30,789 nt of DNA from an uncultured Ruminococcus sp. (GCA_902782885.1 CACZOW010000065.1:1-30789), one strand, 5' to 3'. Counted from the stretch's first letter, positions 7,326 through 15,920 are shown. Translations and numbers: made by a program. The notes: generated by a model from the letters alone, not told the origin.

Positions 7326-7955
7326 ATGATGAAAAAAACGGCAGCAGAAGCCGGACTTTCGCCGAATTTGGCCAAAGAGACGCTGAAGCCTTCCGCGTTT
7401 TTGAATCCTGTTCCCGTCGTCATGTGTTCTGCGCAGCACGCGGGTATATCCGATATCATTACGGTGGCCTGGTGCGGCACGGTCAATTCCGATCCGCCCA
7501 TGATCTCCGTTTCTGTCAGGAAGAGCCGTTTTTCCTATGATCTGATCAAAAACAGCGGCAAAGTCTGCGTCAATCTCGTTTCGGAAGCGCTGCTCGGCGC
7601 CTGCGACCTGTGCGGCGTCAAGTCCGGCAGAGACGTCGACAAATTTGCCGCGACCGGGCTCACTCCGGTCAGTTCGCCGATCCACGGGATACCGATGATA
7701 GGCGAGGCACCGGTGAATCTGGAGTGTTCCGTTGACCGCGTTATCGAACTGGGCTCGCACGACATGTTTCTGCTTAACGTTGACGGCGTATATGTTTCAA
7801 GATCGATCATTGACGCCGGGGGCAAAGCGGATCTCAAAAAAGCGCGGCTGGTGGCGTACTGCCACGGCGAGTACTACGCACTGGGTAAAATATTGGGATT
7901 TTTCGGTTATTCCGTCGCGGGCGCGGACGCGCTGGCCCGGCGGACAAGAAGGTAA
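7326..7955 (+). CDS. flavin reductase-like (flavoredoxin family) FMN-binding protein
   Basis: A 209-residue cytoplasmic protein of the flavin reductase / flavoredoxin family (split beta-barrel FMN-binding fold). Supporting segments are the N-terminal NPVPVVMCSA (27-36), SDPPMISVSVRKSRFSYDLI (55-74), GKVCVNLV (78-85) and SGRDVDKFAATGLT (100-113), all typical of this family, which uses NAD(P)H or ferredoxin-level electrons to reduce flavin or serves as an electron carrier. The start is ATG 7326, with an adjacent ATG at 7329; AGGAGG lies at 7315-7320. A GTG at 7320 was rejected because it falls inside the binding site. The next gene follows after 18 bp, but a functional link to the envelope operon is not evident. 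Confidence 0.85.
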   Translation: MMKKTAAEAGLSPNLAKETLKPSAFLNPVPVVMCSAQHAGISDIITVAWCGTVNSDPPMISVSVRKSRFSYDLIKNSGKVCVNLVSEALLGACDLCGVKSGRDVDKFAATGLTPVSSPIHGIPMIGEAPVNLECSVDRVIELGSHDMFLLNVDGVYVSRSIIDAGGKADLKKARLVAYCHGEYYALGKILGFFGYSVAGADALARRTRR

Positions 7956-7973
7956 AGCATAGAGGTATCACAA

Positions 7974-9086
7974 ATGAAAAAGGGTATCATCGTAAAACTG
8001 ATCTTACTGGTTCTGACGGCTGCGGCAGTGCTGGCCGCCTCGGGCTGCGGACTGTTCCCGAAGGAAGACAACATCAAAGCGCCCGCACTCAAAACGCCCA
8101 AGCCGGTGGAATATAACTTCTATCAGGTCGTAAAGGGCAACATCATCAAAGGCTCTTCCGGCACCGGCAGCATGACTTCGATATATTACTACAAGCATGC
8201 GTTCCCGTCTTCCGGCGGCATCATCAGAGCGATCCATGTTTCGCTGGGTCAATACGTGAACAAAGGCGATCTGCTGGTGGAGACCGACAATTCCTCCCTG
8301 GAACTGGATTATCTGGAGGCGACGATCGCATACACCGAATCCAAAGAGAAATTCGATGCCATCGCGGCCCGCTACAACCGCGGCGAGGTGGGCGAGACGG
8401 AGTTCCGCATCGAACAGCTTAAATTCCAGTATGTCGAGACGAAGTACAGGAATCTCAAGAACGCGTACGAAAATACCAAACTCGTCGCGCAGGTGTCCGG
8501 AAAAGTCGTATATATCAACACGGAGTATACCACCAACACCAACAAGGAGATCGTAGCGGGCGAGACCATCGTCGCCATTGACTCCGCCGACGACAAATAC
8601 ATGTTCCTGGTGTTCGACAAATCCGTCGAGGCCATGAACGATTCCTCCGCTACGCCGCAGCAGTTCCGCGTGGGAACTGTATTGACGCTGTCGCTCAATC
8701 CTTCCAAGACCGATCCGGATCCCATCAAATTCGAAGGCGTGATCGTGGGCACCGATCATATCATTAAAGACACCGGCATCGGTTATATCGATACGGCAAA
8801 ATATTACTGCAAACTCACGTCGTACCCCGATTACGGCGGCGACGAATCCAGACAGATCTCCACCGGTACGCTGATCCGATACACATATGTGGAGGATTCC
8901 CGTGAAGACGTGCTCATTATCCCGCTCAGCGCGTGCTACGAGTACAACGGCAAGCACTACGTGTACATGCTGGACTACTCCACCAACCTCAAAAAAGAGG
9001 TCTACGTAGAGCTCGGTCTGGCCAACGAAACGTACGTTGAAGTCGTATCCGGTCTGCACAAAGGCGACCGCATCATTACCGGCTGA
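7974..9086 (+). CDS. lipoprotein adaptor of an ABC efflux system (HlyD/MacA-like)
   Basis: A 370-residue lipoprotein. The signal peptide ends in the lipobox AASGC with acceptor C25. Residues about 80-106 form the first half of a lipoyl-like (barrel-sandwich) domain, with GQYVNKGDLL at 92-101. A helical hairpin of about 107-170 follows, then the second half (VSGKVVYIN, 174-182), and beta-barrel and membrane-proximal parts run to the end, where GLHKGDRIITG is a typical C-terminus of membrane-fusion proteins. Such proteins link an FtsX-type ABC permease to its extracellular substrate. AGAGG at 7961-7965 precedes the ATG. The permease gene starts 46 bp downstream, so the gene heads a MacAB-like export set. 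The substrate cannot be read from the sequence. Confidence 0.85.
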   Translation: MKKGIIVKLILLVLTAAAVLAASGCGLFPKEDNIKAPALKTPKPVEYNFYQVVKGNIIKGSSGTGSMTSIYYYKHAFPSSGGIIRAIHVSLGQYVNKGDLLVETDNSSLELDYLEATIAYTESKEKFDAIAARYNRGEVGETEFRIEQLKFQYVETKYRNLKNAYENTKLVAQVSGKVVYINTEYTTNTNKEIVAGETIVAIDSADDKYMFLVFDKSVEAMNDSSATPQQFRVGTVLTLSLNPSKTDPDPIKFEGVIVGTDHIIKDTGIGYIDTAKYYCKLTSYPDYGGDESRQISTGTLIRYTYVEDSREDVLIIPLSACYEYNGKHYVYMLDYSTNLKKEVYVELGLANETYVEVVSGLHKGDRIITG

Positions 9087-9132
9087 GCCGCGCTCCTGAA
9101 CTTTCAGCACGGCTTCTTGGAGGATTTGCTAA

Positions 9133-11967
9133 ATGATAAAGTCAGTTCTCAGTAAAATGGCGAATAATATATGGCTGTTTATCTGTCTGACTCTGGGTTC
9201 GCTTTTGATCACCTCAGTTCTTTCGAGCATACCGATCTATACCGACGGCGCGCTGAGAAAGATGCTGAATTCCGAGCTGGTGAATTTCCAGTACGATACA
9301 GGCAAGACCGCGGGCGGGTACTACACCAGGATCAATCTCGCCAGCGACTACAGTTCCGTCGGAGCGCTCGATCTTTTCGACACGGCCCGGGACAAGCTAC
9401 ATTACGCCTTTGAAAATAATGACATCCCGTATACGGATTCCTACGAGAGCGGCATCCTGAGACTGATCAGCCAGCGCGGCAACGGCATGCTGTTTACGTC
9501 GCAGTATCAGATGCGCTACATGACCGGAATGCTCAACCACATCGACATCATTGAAGGGCGCCGCTACCGCGATTCCTTTGACGGCGTATATGAGGCGATC
9601 ATTTCGGAGCAGGCTTATAATTCCAACGTTATCCATCTGAATCAGGTATATTATTTCGGTCTGCCGCTGATACACGGCGACAGTACGCCGGTTATCGCGA
9701 TCCGCTTCGTAGGCGTCTTCCGCATGCACGGCGATGCCGCGGGATATTTTTACGGATCCGACGAAGGCTATCCGCTGGATTTCTTTGTGTCCCCCGAGAG
9801 CTTTAAAGCCGGGATGTATACATACGCCAACGCTAAATACGTCACTTCGATCGAATTCTACCATAACGTCGAATTCCGCGATATGGACCGCAAGGATCTC
9901 AACCGTTTCAGCAATGTGCATAATGAGATCCGCGCATATCTGAAAACTTTTGAATCCGGCCATAAGGAACTTGTGTTCCCGCTGAACAAGACCATCGAGA
10001 ACTTTGTCGGCAAAGGCTGGGAGATGGAACTCACCATGTGGGTGTTCAACGCGCCGATAATCATCATGCTGGCGTATTACCTGTTCATGGTCTCCAAACT
10101 GATCATTGAGGAGGACCGGAACGAGATATCGTCGCTGCGCAGCCGCGGCGCTACGTCCCGCCAGATATTCTCCCGTTATATCATCGAATGCGGGATAATT
10201 ATCGCGTTCTCGCTGCTGCTGGGACCGCCTCTGGGCCTGGTGCTGGCGCAGGTGATAGGCAGCGCCAACGGTTTCCTGGAATTCGTGAACCGCTCCGGTC
10301 TGGTGCTCCGGCTGGTGCCGGCGGCATATCTGTACGCTGTGCTGGCCGGGCTGCTGTTCATGGTGATGGTGCTTATTCCCGCGTATTCCGCCACGCGCAG
10401 CACGATAGTGCAGCACAAACAGAAAAAAGCGCGCAAGAATCAGAAGCCGTTCTGGGAAAAGGCTTTCCTGGATTTCATTTTCCTGGGTGTTTCGATCTAT
10501 CTGCTGATCACGTACACCAGCCACGGCGACATGGTGCTGAAGTCCAGCGGCAGCGTCGACCCGTCGATCTATTTCATATCCACACTGTTTATAATATCCG
10601 CCGGCATGGTCTTCCTGAGGATCTATCCGTATATTCTCAAGCTCATCTTCGGGATATTCAAACGCCGCATGTCGCCGCCGGTCTATGCTACTTTCGTTCA
10701 GGTCTCGCGTGGCAGCAACGACAACCGCTTCCTGATCATGTTCCTGATCATGACGGTGTCAATAGGCATCTACAGTTCCGCTTCCGCCCGTATCATCAAC
10801 AACAACGTCGCGGAAGTCGCCGCCTACAAATGCGGCGCCGACCTGGTGATCTCGCCCGACTGGGGAAATCTGGAAGATGATACTTCCGCCAAGACCACGT
10901 CTTCCGATATTACCCGCATACCGCTCTCGGATTACATGTCCATCAGCAGCTTTGAAAACTTCACGCAGGTCTCGGAGGTGCGCTACGCCACCGTAAAAGG
11001 GCTGTACGATTTTGAATGGTACGACGGCATCCGGGTGATGGCGATCCAGCCGTATGAGTTCTCGCAGGTGGTGGATTTCCGTTCGTCGCTGTTGGATACC
11101 GAGGCCAAGGACGTCATCCACTGGTACCACTACATCAATCTGATGCAGGATTATCCCACGGCCGTGCTGGTGTCGCGGGGGATTGCCGACATGTTCGATC
11201 TGGTAGTAGGGTCAACGCTGGAAGTTGACATCAACCCGTGGGGCACGCCGGAATCGCAGAAAGTTCCGGTGATGAACTGCTACGTGCTGGCGATCATAGA
11301 TTACTGGCCCAACTATTACGACGGCGCGGTCAATACCGACGTCGTAAACCAGCTGGTCGTCATGAACTACTCCTACCTTAATTCCGTGAAAGCTAACGCC
11401 ACTTTCGATATGTGGATCGATCTCAAAGAGGGAACGACCAAAGACGAGGTGCAGAAGGCGCTCGCGGAACGGGGACTGGAAGACGGTATCTCCGCGATTC
11501 GCTACAAGACCGAATTTATCAGCCGCGGCAAGGGCGATTCTACGACGATGGCGCTGAACGGCTCGCTTTCCATGGGCTTCGTGGCGACAATGATGATCAC
11601 CCTGATCGGGTTCCTGCTTTACTGGATCATGAATATGCGCAAGCGCAAGCTTCAGTTCGGTATCCTGCGGGCAATGGGTCTCTCCCGCGGCAAGACGATA
11701 TTCATGCTGACCCTGGAGCAATTGCTCACCACCGGCGTGGCCGTGCTGGTTGGCATCTTCCTGGGCATACTGGCCACGCGCCTGTTCATGCCCATCCTGA
11801 GCCAGACCTACATCAGCCTGCTGCCGCTGCACCTGACTTACAGCATTGTCGACACGCTGCGCATCCTGGCTGTGGTGCTGGTGATGATCGTCATCGGTCT
11901 GATCGTGCTGGGCGTATTTATACGGAAGCTGAAGATCAACGAAGCGGTGAAGATTGGAGAAGAGTGA
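9133..11967 (+). CDS. FtsX-type ABC transporter permease, duplicated, about 10 TM segments
   Basis: A 944-residue membrane protein with two FtsX/MacB-like halves. Hydrophobic segments lie at about 12-33, 303-323, 350-376, 396-418, 446-461, 478-500, 530-552, 815-833, 862-885 and 908-930. The two long loops (about 34-302 and 553-814) would be extracellular. Each half carries the cytoplasmic helix signature expected to contact an ATPase: EISSLRSRGATSRQIF (331-346) and FGILRAMGLSRGKTIF (842-857). It therefore contains both permease halves in one chain. Members of this family are mechanotransmitters that drive lipoproteins, antibiotics or hydrolases from the cytoplasm. GGAGGA at 9119-9124 sets the start. 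The first ATPase gene begins 1 bp after its stop codon, so the products very likely form one complex. Confidence 0.9.
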   Translation: MIKSVLSKMANNIWLFICLTLGSLLITSVLSSIPIYTDGALRKMLNSELVNFQYDTGKTAGGYYTRINLASDYSSVGALDLFDTARDKLHYAFENNDIPYTDSYESGILRLISQRGNGMLFTSQYQMRYMTGMLNHIDIIEGRRYRDSFDGVYEAIISEQAYNSNVIHLNQVYYFGLPLIHGDSTPVIAIRFVGVFRMHGDAAGYFYGSDEGYPLDFFVSPESFKAGMYTYANAKYVTSIEFYHNVEFRDMDRKDLNRFSNVHNEIRAYLKTFESGHKELVFPLNKTIENFVGKGWEMELTMWVFNAPIIIMLAYYLFMVSKLIIEEDRNEISSLRSRGATSRQIFSRYIIECGIIIAFSLLLGPPLGLVLAQVIGSANGFLEFVNRSGLVLRLVPAAYLYAVLAGLLFMVMVLIPAYSATRSTIVQHKQKKARKNQKPFWEKAFLDFIFLGVSIYLLITYTSHGDMVLKSSGSVDPSIYFISTLFIISAGMVFLRIYPYILKLIFGIFKRRMSPPVYATFVQVSRGSNDNRFLIMFLIMTVSIGIYSSASARIINNNVAEVAAYKCGADLVISPDWGNLEDDTSAKTTSSDITRIPLSDYMSISSFENFTQVSEVRYATVKGLYDFEWYDGIRVMAIQPYEFSQVVDFRSSLLDTEAKDVIHWYHYINLMQDYPTAVLVSRGIADMFDLVVGSTLEVDINPWGTPESQKVPVMNCYVLAIIDYWPNYYDGAVNTDVVNQLVVMNYSYLNSVKANATFDMWIDLKEGTTKDEVQKALAERGLEDGISAIRYKTEFISRGKGDSTTMALNGSLSMGFVATMMITLIGFLLYWIMNMRKRKLQFGILRAMGLSRGKTIFMLTLEQLLTTGVAVLVGIFLGILATRLFMPILSQTYISLLPLHLTYSIVDTLRILAVVLVMIVIGLIVLGVFIRKLKINEAVKIGEE

Positions 11968-11968
11968 C

Positions 11969-12676
11969 ATGGAAACAGGCGAATTTATTTTGCGCGCGGA
12001 AAATGTTACACGGGATTTCTACCGCAAGTCAGAGGTCATTCACGCGGTACGCGGCGTCAACGTAAATATAAAACGCGGCACGTTCAATATTCTTTGCGGC
12101 CGTTCCGGTTCGGGCAAGACCACGCTCATCAACATGCTGGCTGCGATCGATACGCCGACCTCCGGTCAGATCTTTTTCGAAGACGTGAACGTTTCGCTCT
12201 TGAATGAGCGCAAGCGCGACGAACTGCGCCGCAGGAATATCGGCATCATTTTCCAGAATACCGCGCTGCTGGCGCAGATGTCCGCGGTAGAGAACGTGGA
12301 ATTCTCGCTCTCGGTATCCGGGAAGAAAATCAAAAACAAGCGCGACCTCGCTATCGAGTGGCTGGATAAGCTCGGCATACGCGAGCGCCGCAACCACATG
12401 CCGGCGGAGATGTCGGGCGGCGAGCAGGCGCGCGTTGCCATCAGCCGGGCCCTGGTGCACAGTCCCAAACTTGTCCTGGCGGACGAACCTACGGCGGAAC
12501 TGGATTCCAGAACGTCGTTCAGGGTCGTCGACCTGTTCCGCGAACTGGTGGACAAGCAGGGATTGACCATCGTAATGACTACCCACGACGTCAACATCAT
12601 GGACGTTGCCGACACGATCTATACAATGGAGGACGGTGTAATTGTCAGTGAAAGAAAAGGAAACAGATCTTTATAA
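11969..12676 (+). CDS. ABC transporter ATPase 1 (MacB/LolD-like)
   Basis: A 235-residue nucleotide-binding subunit. Walker A is GRSGSGKT (44-51), the Q-loop is FQNT (Q96), the signature is MSGGEQARVAISRAL (148-162), Walker B is LVLADEP (168-174), the D-loop is AELD (176-179) and the switch histidine is H206 in TTHD. All catalytic residues are present. The signature starts MSGGE instead of LSGGE, a mild change. ATG 11969 is preferred over an upstream TTG (11954) because GGAGAAGAG at 11956-11964 precedes it and the gene then follows the permease stop by 1 bp. Its end overlaps ATPase 2 by 35 bp. Two ATPases following one permease with two halves suggests a heterodimeric motor. Confidence 0.92.
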   Translation: METGEFILRAENVTRDFYRKSEVIHAVRGVNVNIKRGTFNILCGRSGSGKTTLINMLAAIDTPTSGQIFFEDVNVSLLNERKRDELRRRNIGIIFQNTALLAQMSAVENVEFSLSVSGKKIKNKRDLAIEWLDKLGIRERRNHMPAEMSGGEQARVAISRALVHSPKLVLADEPTAELDSRTSFRVVDLFRELVDKQGLTIVMTTHDVNIMDVADTIYTMEDGVIVSERKGNRSL

Positions 12677-13808
12677 TTCCATCGGCGATACCACCGGACT
12701 TAGCAAAAAAGAACGGGCCGAACTTATAAAACGCGCAAAGCAGGAAGCCAAAGAGGCTGCCATGCGCAAGCGTACCGAAGAACGCGAAGCCGCGGAAAAG
12801 GTCAAAGCCGCCAAATTCGAGACCGAGCGCAAGGCCGGCAAGCATAAAACGCTCGCCGAGATCACCGAAGGCAAGGACGATTACGAACAGGACTTCAAAG
12901 TGCCGGAAGGCGTGGTCGTTTACTGCGAAAACCTTATAAAGCTCTATAAGGTCGGGGATATCGAGGTAATGGCGCTGCAGGGCCTGGATCTTTCCGTAAA
13001 AGACGGCGAGATGGTGGCTATCATCGGCAACAGCGGCAGCGGCAAATCGACGCTGATGAATATCATCGGCGGACTTGACCGTCCTACCGCGGGGCGCATC
13101 TACGTCAACGGCATCAACCTGCTCAAACTGGACGACAATCAGATGCTGCAGTACATGCGCGAGACCGTGGGCTTCGTTTGGCAGAACACCGCGCGCAATA
13201 TGATACCGTATCTGAATGCCCTGGACAATGTCAAGCTCGTCATGCAGATGGCGGGCAGACTTGACTCCAACCGCGCCAACGAGCTGCTGGAGATCGTCGG
13301 ACTGGAGCACCGCAAAAAGAGCAAGATGCATGAGCTTTCGGGCGGCGAGCAGCAGCGCGTTGCCATCGCCATCGGCCTTGCCAACAAACCGCGTATACTG
13401 CTGGCGGACGAGCCCACGGGCGCCGTTGACACCCGCACCACCGCACAGATCATGAGCGTGTTCCACAAGCTGAATACCGAGATGGGCGTCACGATCATCA
13501 TCGTTACCCATGACCGGCAGCTCTCTCATATGGTGCCGCGCGTCGTTACGATCAGCGACGGCCGTATCGGTACGGAATTCATCCGCCGCGAAGAAATAGA
13601 TGTAAACAGCGATGAAATGATGAACGCCACCGCCGGGCATGATTCCGGATCTCATATCGAGTACGGGTTTATCGACGGCCGCCGGCGTCTGTTCATACCC
13701 GAATATTATCTCTCTAAAGTAGGTCTGCATGAAAAGTGTAAAGTAGGCATAGACGTGAAAGATGACCGCCTTGAGCTTTTCAAGCCTGAGGATGAAAATA
13801 TTAAATGA
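12642..13808 (+). CDS. ABC transporter ATPase 2 with charged N-terminal and extra C-terminal extensions
   Basis: A 388-residue ATPase of the MacB/LolD type with unusual additions. Residues 20-70 are rich in Lys, Glu and Ala and predicted to be a coiled-coil helix. The ATPase core follows: Walker A GNSGSGKS (129-136), Q181, LSGGEQQRVAIAIGL (232-246), Walker B ILLADEP (252-258), H290. About 75 residues after the core (314-388) form an extra domain with no known motif. The start is a TTG at 12642: GGAGGA at 12628-12633 is 8 bp upstream and an in-frame stop lies directly before it. The reading frame overlaps ATPase 1 by 35 bp and the next gene by 4 bp (ATGA), so expression is coupled. It probably pairs with ATPase 1 on the two-half permease. 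Confidence 0.9.
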   Translation: MSVKEKETDLYNSIGDTTGLSKKERAELIKRAKQEAKEAAMRKRTEEREAAEKVKAAKFETERKAGKHKTLAEITEGKDDYEQDFKVPEGVVVYCENLIKLYKVGDIEVMALQGLDLSVKDGEMVAIIGNSGSGKSTLMNIIGGLDRPTAGRIYVNGINLLKLDDNQMLQYMRETVGFVWQNTARNMIPYLNALDNVKLVMQMAGRLDSNRANELLEIVGLEHRKKSKMHELSGGEQQRVAIAIGLANKPRILLADEPTGAVDTRTTAQIMSVFHKLNTEMGVTIIIVTHDRQLSHMVPRVVTISDGRIGTEFIRREEIDVNSDEMMNATAGHDSGSHIEYGFIDGRRRLFIPEYYLSKVGLHEKCKVGIDVKDDRLELFKPEDENIK

Positions 13809-14461
13809 AGCTTCGAACAATTCCGGCACTGCTGGTATTAATCTTATTGATCGCATCCGCCGGCTGCACCGATATGAGCAACCGCAACCCGATCGTTACG
13901 TTCACGCTGGATCCGGACGTGAGCTCTCATATCGGCGGCACGTTCGTGGTGGAACTGTTTCCGGACAAAGCGCCGAATTCGGTCAACTATTTTATCGATC
14001 TGGTCGTGAACGGATACTATAACAAATTCAATGTTTCGCAGGTGCATGAAGATTCGATGGTGGTGTTCGGCGATCCCTGGTACAAGGGCGGCAACAACCG
14101 CGTGATAAAAGGTGAGTTCGCGGACAACGGCTTTACGCAGAACGACGTTGACTTCGTACGCGGTACGGTGGGACTCGCGCTGGACGAGGGCGATCCGGAC
14201 TCGAATTACGGCGATTTCTTCATTGTCCTCGACGATGCCGCGAAAGATTCAATGAACGGCAAATTCTGCGCGATCGGCCGCGTTACCGAAGGTCTCGAGA
14301 TCCTGGATGAGATCAGCCGGCTGCAGACGACCTCATCGCTTAAATACCAGCCGTACGCGTCGGTGCGTACGCTTACCGCTACTGTAGAATTAAAAGGACG
14401 CGTATACCCCACAGCGGAAACGCTGGAGCGGAAAAATAAACCCGGTTACTGGGATGAATGA
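13805..14461 (+). CDS. cyclophilin-like lipoprotein lacking the catalytic arginine
   Basis: A 218-residue lipoprotein with lipobox ASAGC (acceptor C21), so it acts outside the membrane. The cyclophilin fold is recognisable: VVELFPDKAPNSVNYFIDLV (48-67), VVFGDPW (86-92), VRGTVGLA (118-125), GDFFIVLDDA (136-145) and IGRVTEGLEILDEI (157-170). The family's catalytic segment is normally FHRV followed by GGDP. Here it reads FNVSQV (75-80), and counting back from GDP puts Q79 where the catalytic arginine belongs. Prolyl isomerase activity is therefore doubtful; a binding or scaffold role is possible. It overlaps ATPase 2 by ATGA, which ties it to the ABC export system as a possible folding factor or partner for the exported substrate. 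Confidence 0.85.
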   Translation: MKLRTIPALLVLILLIASAGCTDMSNRNPIVTFTLDPDVSSHIGGTFVVELFPDKAPNSVNYFIDLVVNGYYNKFNVSQVHEDSMVVFGDPWYKGGNNRVIKGEFADNGFTQNDVDFVRGTVGLALDEGDPDSNYGDFFIVLDDAAKDSMNGKFCAIGRVTEGLEILDEISRLQTTSSLKYQPYASVRTLTATVELKGRVYPTAETLERKNKPGYWDE

Positions 14462-14485
14462 CCCCCGACAGAGGAGGAGTTTTTT

Positions 14486-15790
14486 ATGAGAACAAAAAGC
14501 GCATTTACGCTTAAAACACGGCTGCTGTTGATGCTGCTCGCGCTGGTGATGGTATTGCCCGCCTCGGGCTGCACCGGAGGCGGCGACCCAGAAAGCACAT
14601 ACCGGCCCGGCATGGAAGTCGATGAAAAATACGCCAACAGCTACCAGCCCGTCTTCGACGGTAAATCCGTGCTGAATATCGAAGTCACGCTCAACGCGGG
14701 CCATTACGCCGAGATCCTGGAAGCGCCCGAAGCCGAGCAGTTCTACAGCGCGGACATTAAACTGGGCAGCGACACGGTCAGCAAAGTCGGATTCCGCACT
14801 TCGGGCAACACCGATCTGTCCGAGTATTCGGGCGACGTGGGTGACCGCTATAATTTTAAAGTGAAATTCGACAAGTACGTGGACAAGCAGAAGTACCGCA
14901 AGCTTGACGAGATGTACCTGCTCAACTTCAACGGCGACCCGTCCTATATGCGCATGTTCCTCGCGTTCGGCGCGTTTCGCGCGATCGGCGGTGCCGCGCC
15001 GCTGTGCACCTACGCCACGCTTTCCATCAACGGCAAATCGCAGGGCCTGTACCTGGCGGTGGAGAGTATCGACGACGCGTTCCTGAAGCGCGTTTTCGGA
15101 GACAACAACGGCGTGAATCTCTACAAAGCGGGCGAAGGTACGGATCTGCTTACCACGGCTTCGCTTGCGCTCCTGGATCAGAAAAACGGCGATGATACGA
15201 CTAAAGACGACGTCGACCGCCTTATCCGGGTGCTGAACACGATGCCGGACGGCGGAAAAGGCGATATCGAGAGCGTGCTGGATGTGGACAGCGTGCTGCG
15301 CTATATCGCCGTGTGTACCGGTCTGGGAATCTACAAGAGCTACCTTGCCAAGAATCCGGACAACTTCTATCTCGCGGCCAAAGACGGCAAGTTCACCATC
15401 GTGCCCTGGAAGACCGTGAGCGCGTTCGGCGGCGCCAGCAAGGACAACGGTGCGACTGCCGAATTGTCCCCGTACGAGCCCGTTTACCGCGTAACGATGG
15501 CGGAGCGTCCGCTCGTATCAAAGCTGCTGGCTGTTGACGAATACGTCACGCGCTATGAAGGTTACGTTACCGCGGTGCGCGAATACCTCGACGGCATCAG
15601 CGCGGCCATCGACACGCTGGACGGACTCATCGGCGACATCATCAAGAACGATCCCGCGCCGTTCTACACTTACGAGCAGTATCAAATCGCCATAGGCAAG
15701 GCGGACGGGCAGGGCAACACCACCGGCATCATCTCCGCCGCCGAATACGCCTCGCTCCGCGCGGCGTACCTCAAGGGGCTGAATTTCTGA
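14486..15790 (+). CDS. CotH-like lipoprotein, probable pseudokinase
   Basis: A 434-residue lipoprotein with lipobox PASGC (acceptor C29). The CotH kinase family is recognised from LLNFNGDPSYMRMFLAFGAF (145-164), INGKSQGLYLAVESIDDAFL (181-200), VNLYKAG (210-216) and NFYLAAKDGKFTIVPW (293-308). In CotH kinases the last segment continues as PWDxDxxFG, with metal-binding aspartates. Here it is PWKTVSAFG (307-315), with K309 and V311 in those places. The conserved lysine K214 in NLYK is kept. Loss of the acidic residues suggests a protein that binds but does not phosphorylate. GGAGGAG at 14472-14478 precedes the ATG, and the cyclophilin-like gene ends 24 bp upstream, so it is probably the last gene of the ABC export operon. 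Confidence 0.85.
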   Translation: MRTKSAFTLKTRLLLMLLALVMVLPASGCTGGGDPESTYRPGMEVDEKYANSYQPVFDGKSVLNIEVTLNAGHYAEILEAPEAEQFYSADIKLGSDTVSKVGFRTSGNTDLSEYSGDVGDRYNFKVKFDKYVDKQKYRKLDEMYLLNFNGDPSYMRMFLAFGAFRAIGGAAPLCTYATLSINGKSQGLYLAVESIDDAFLKRVFGDNNGVNLYKAGEGTDLLTTASLALLDQKNGDDTTKDDVDRLIRVLNTMPDGGKGDIESVLDVDSVLRYIAVCTGLGIYKSYLAKNPDNFYLAAKDGKFTIVPWKTVSAFGGASKDNGATAELSPYEPVYRVTMAERPLVSKLLAVDEYVTRYEGYVTAVREYLDGISAAIDTLDGLIGDIIKNDPAPFYTYEQYQIAIGKADGQGNTTGIISAAEYASLRAAYLKGLNF

Positions 15791-15800
15791 TCTCAGCGCC

Positions 15801-15826
15801 GAAAAATCGCGAAAAATCGCGCAAAA
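15801..15826. promoter_or_regulatory. phased A-tracts upstream of the pta promoter
   Basis: GAAAAATCGC is repeated at 15801-15810 and 15811-15820 and followed by GCAAAA. The A-tracts are thus spaced 10 and 11 bp apart, in helical phase, ending 15 bp before the -35 box. Such arrays bend DNA and can act like UP elements. The block also contains the inverted repeat CGCG-AAAAAT-CGCG. Confidence 0.4.
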
Positions 15827-15841
15827 CAGCATCTCCCGCGC

Positions 15842-15870
15842 TTGCCGAAACCGGCGCGTTGTGGTAGAAT
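15842..15870 (+). promoter_or_regulatory. promoter of pta-ackA
   Basis: TTGCCG (15842-15847) and TAGAAT (15865-15870) are separated by 17 bp. The expected start is near 15877, which would place the inverted repeat at 15875-15893 right at the 5' end of the transcript. Confidence 0.6.
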
Positions 15871-15874
15871 ATCC

Positions 15875-15893
15875 GGCGGATTTTTTATCCGCC
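15875..15893 (+). promoter_or_regulatory. perfect inverted repeat at the pta transcription start
   Basis: GGCGGAT (15875-15881) and ATCCGCC (15887-15893) form a perfect 7-bp stem with a TTTTT loop. It starts 5 bp after the -10 box. It could be an operator at the start site or a 5' stabilising hairpin. No U-tract follows it, so it is not a typical terminator. Confidence 0.5.
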
Positions 15894-15920
15894 ACTTATT
15901 GTGAAAGGAAATGATAGATC

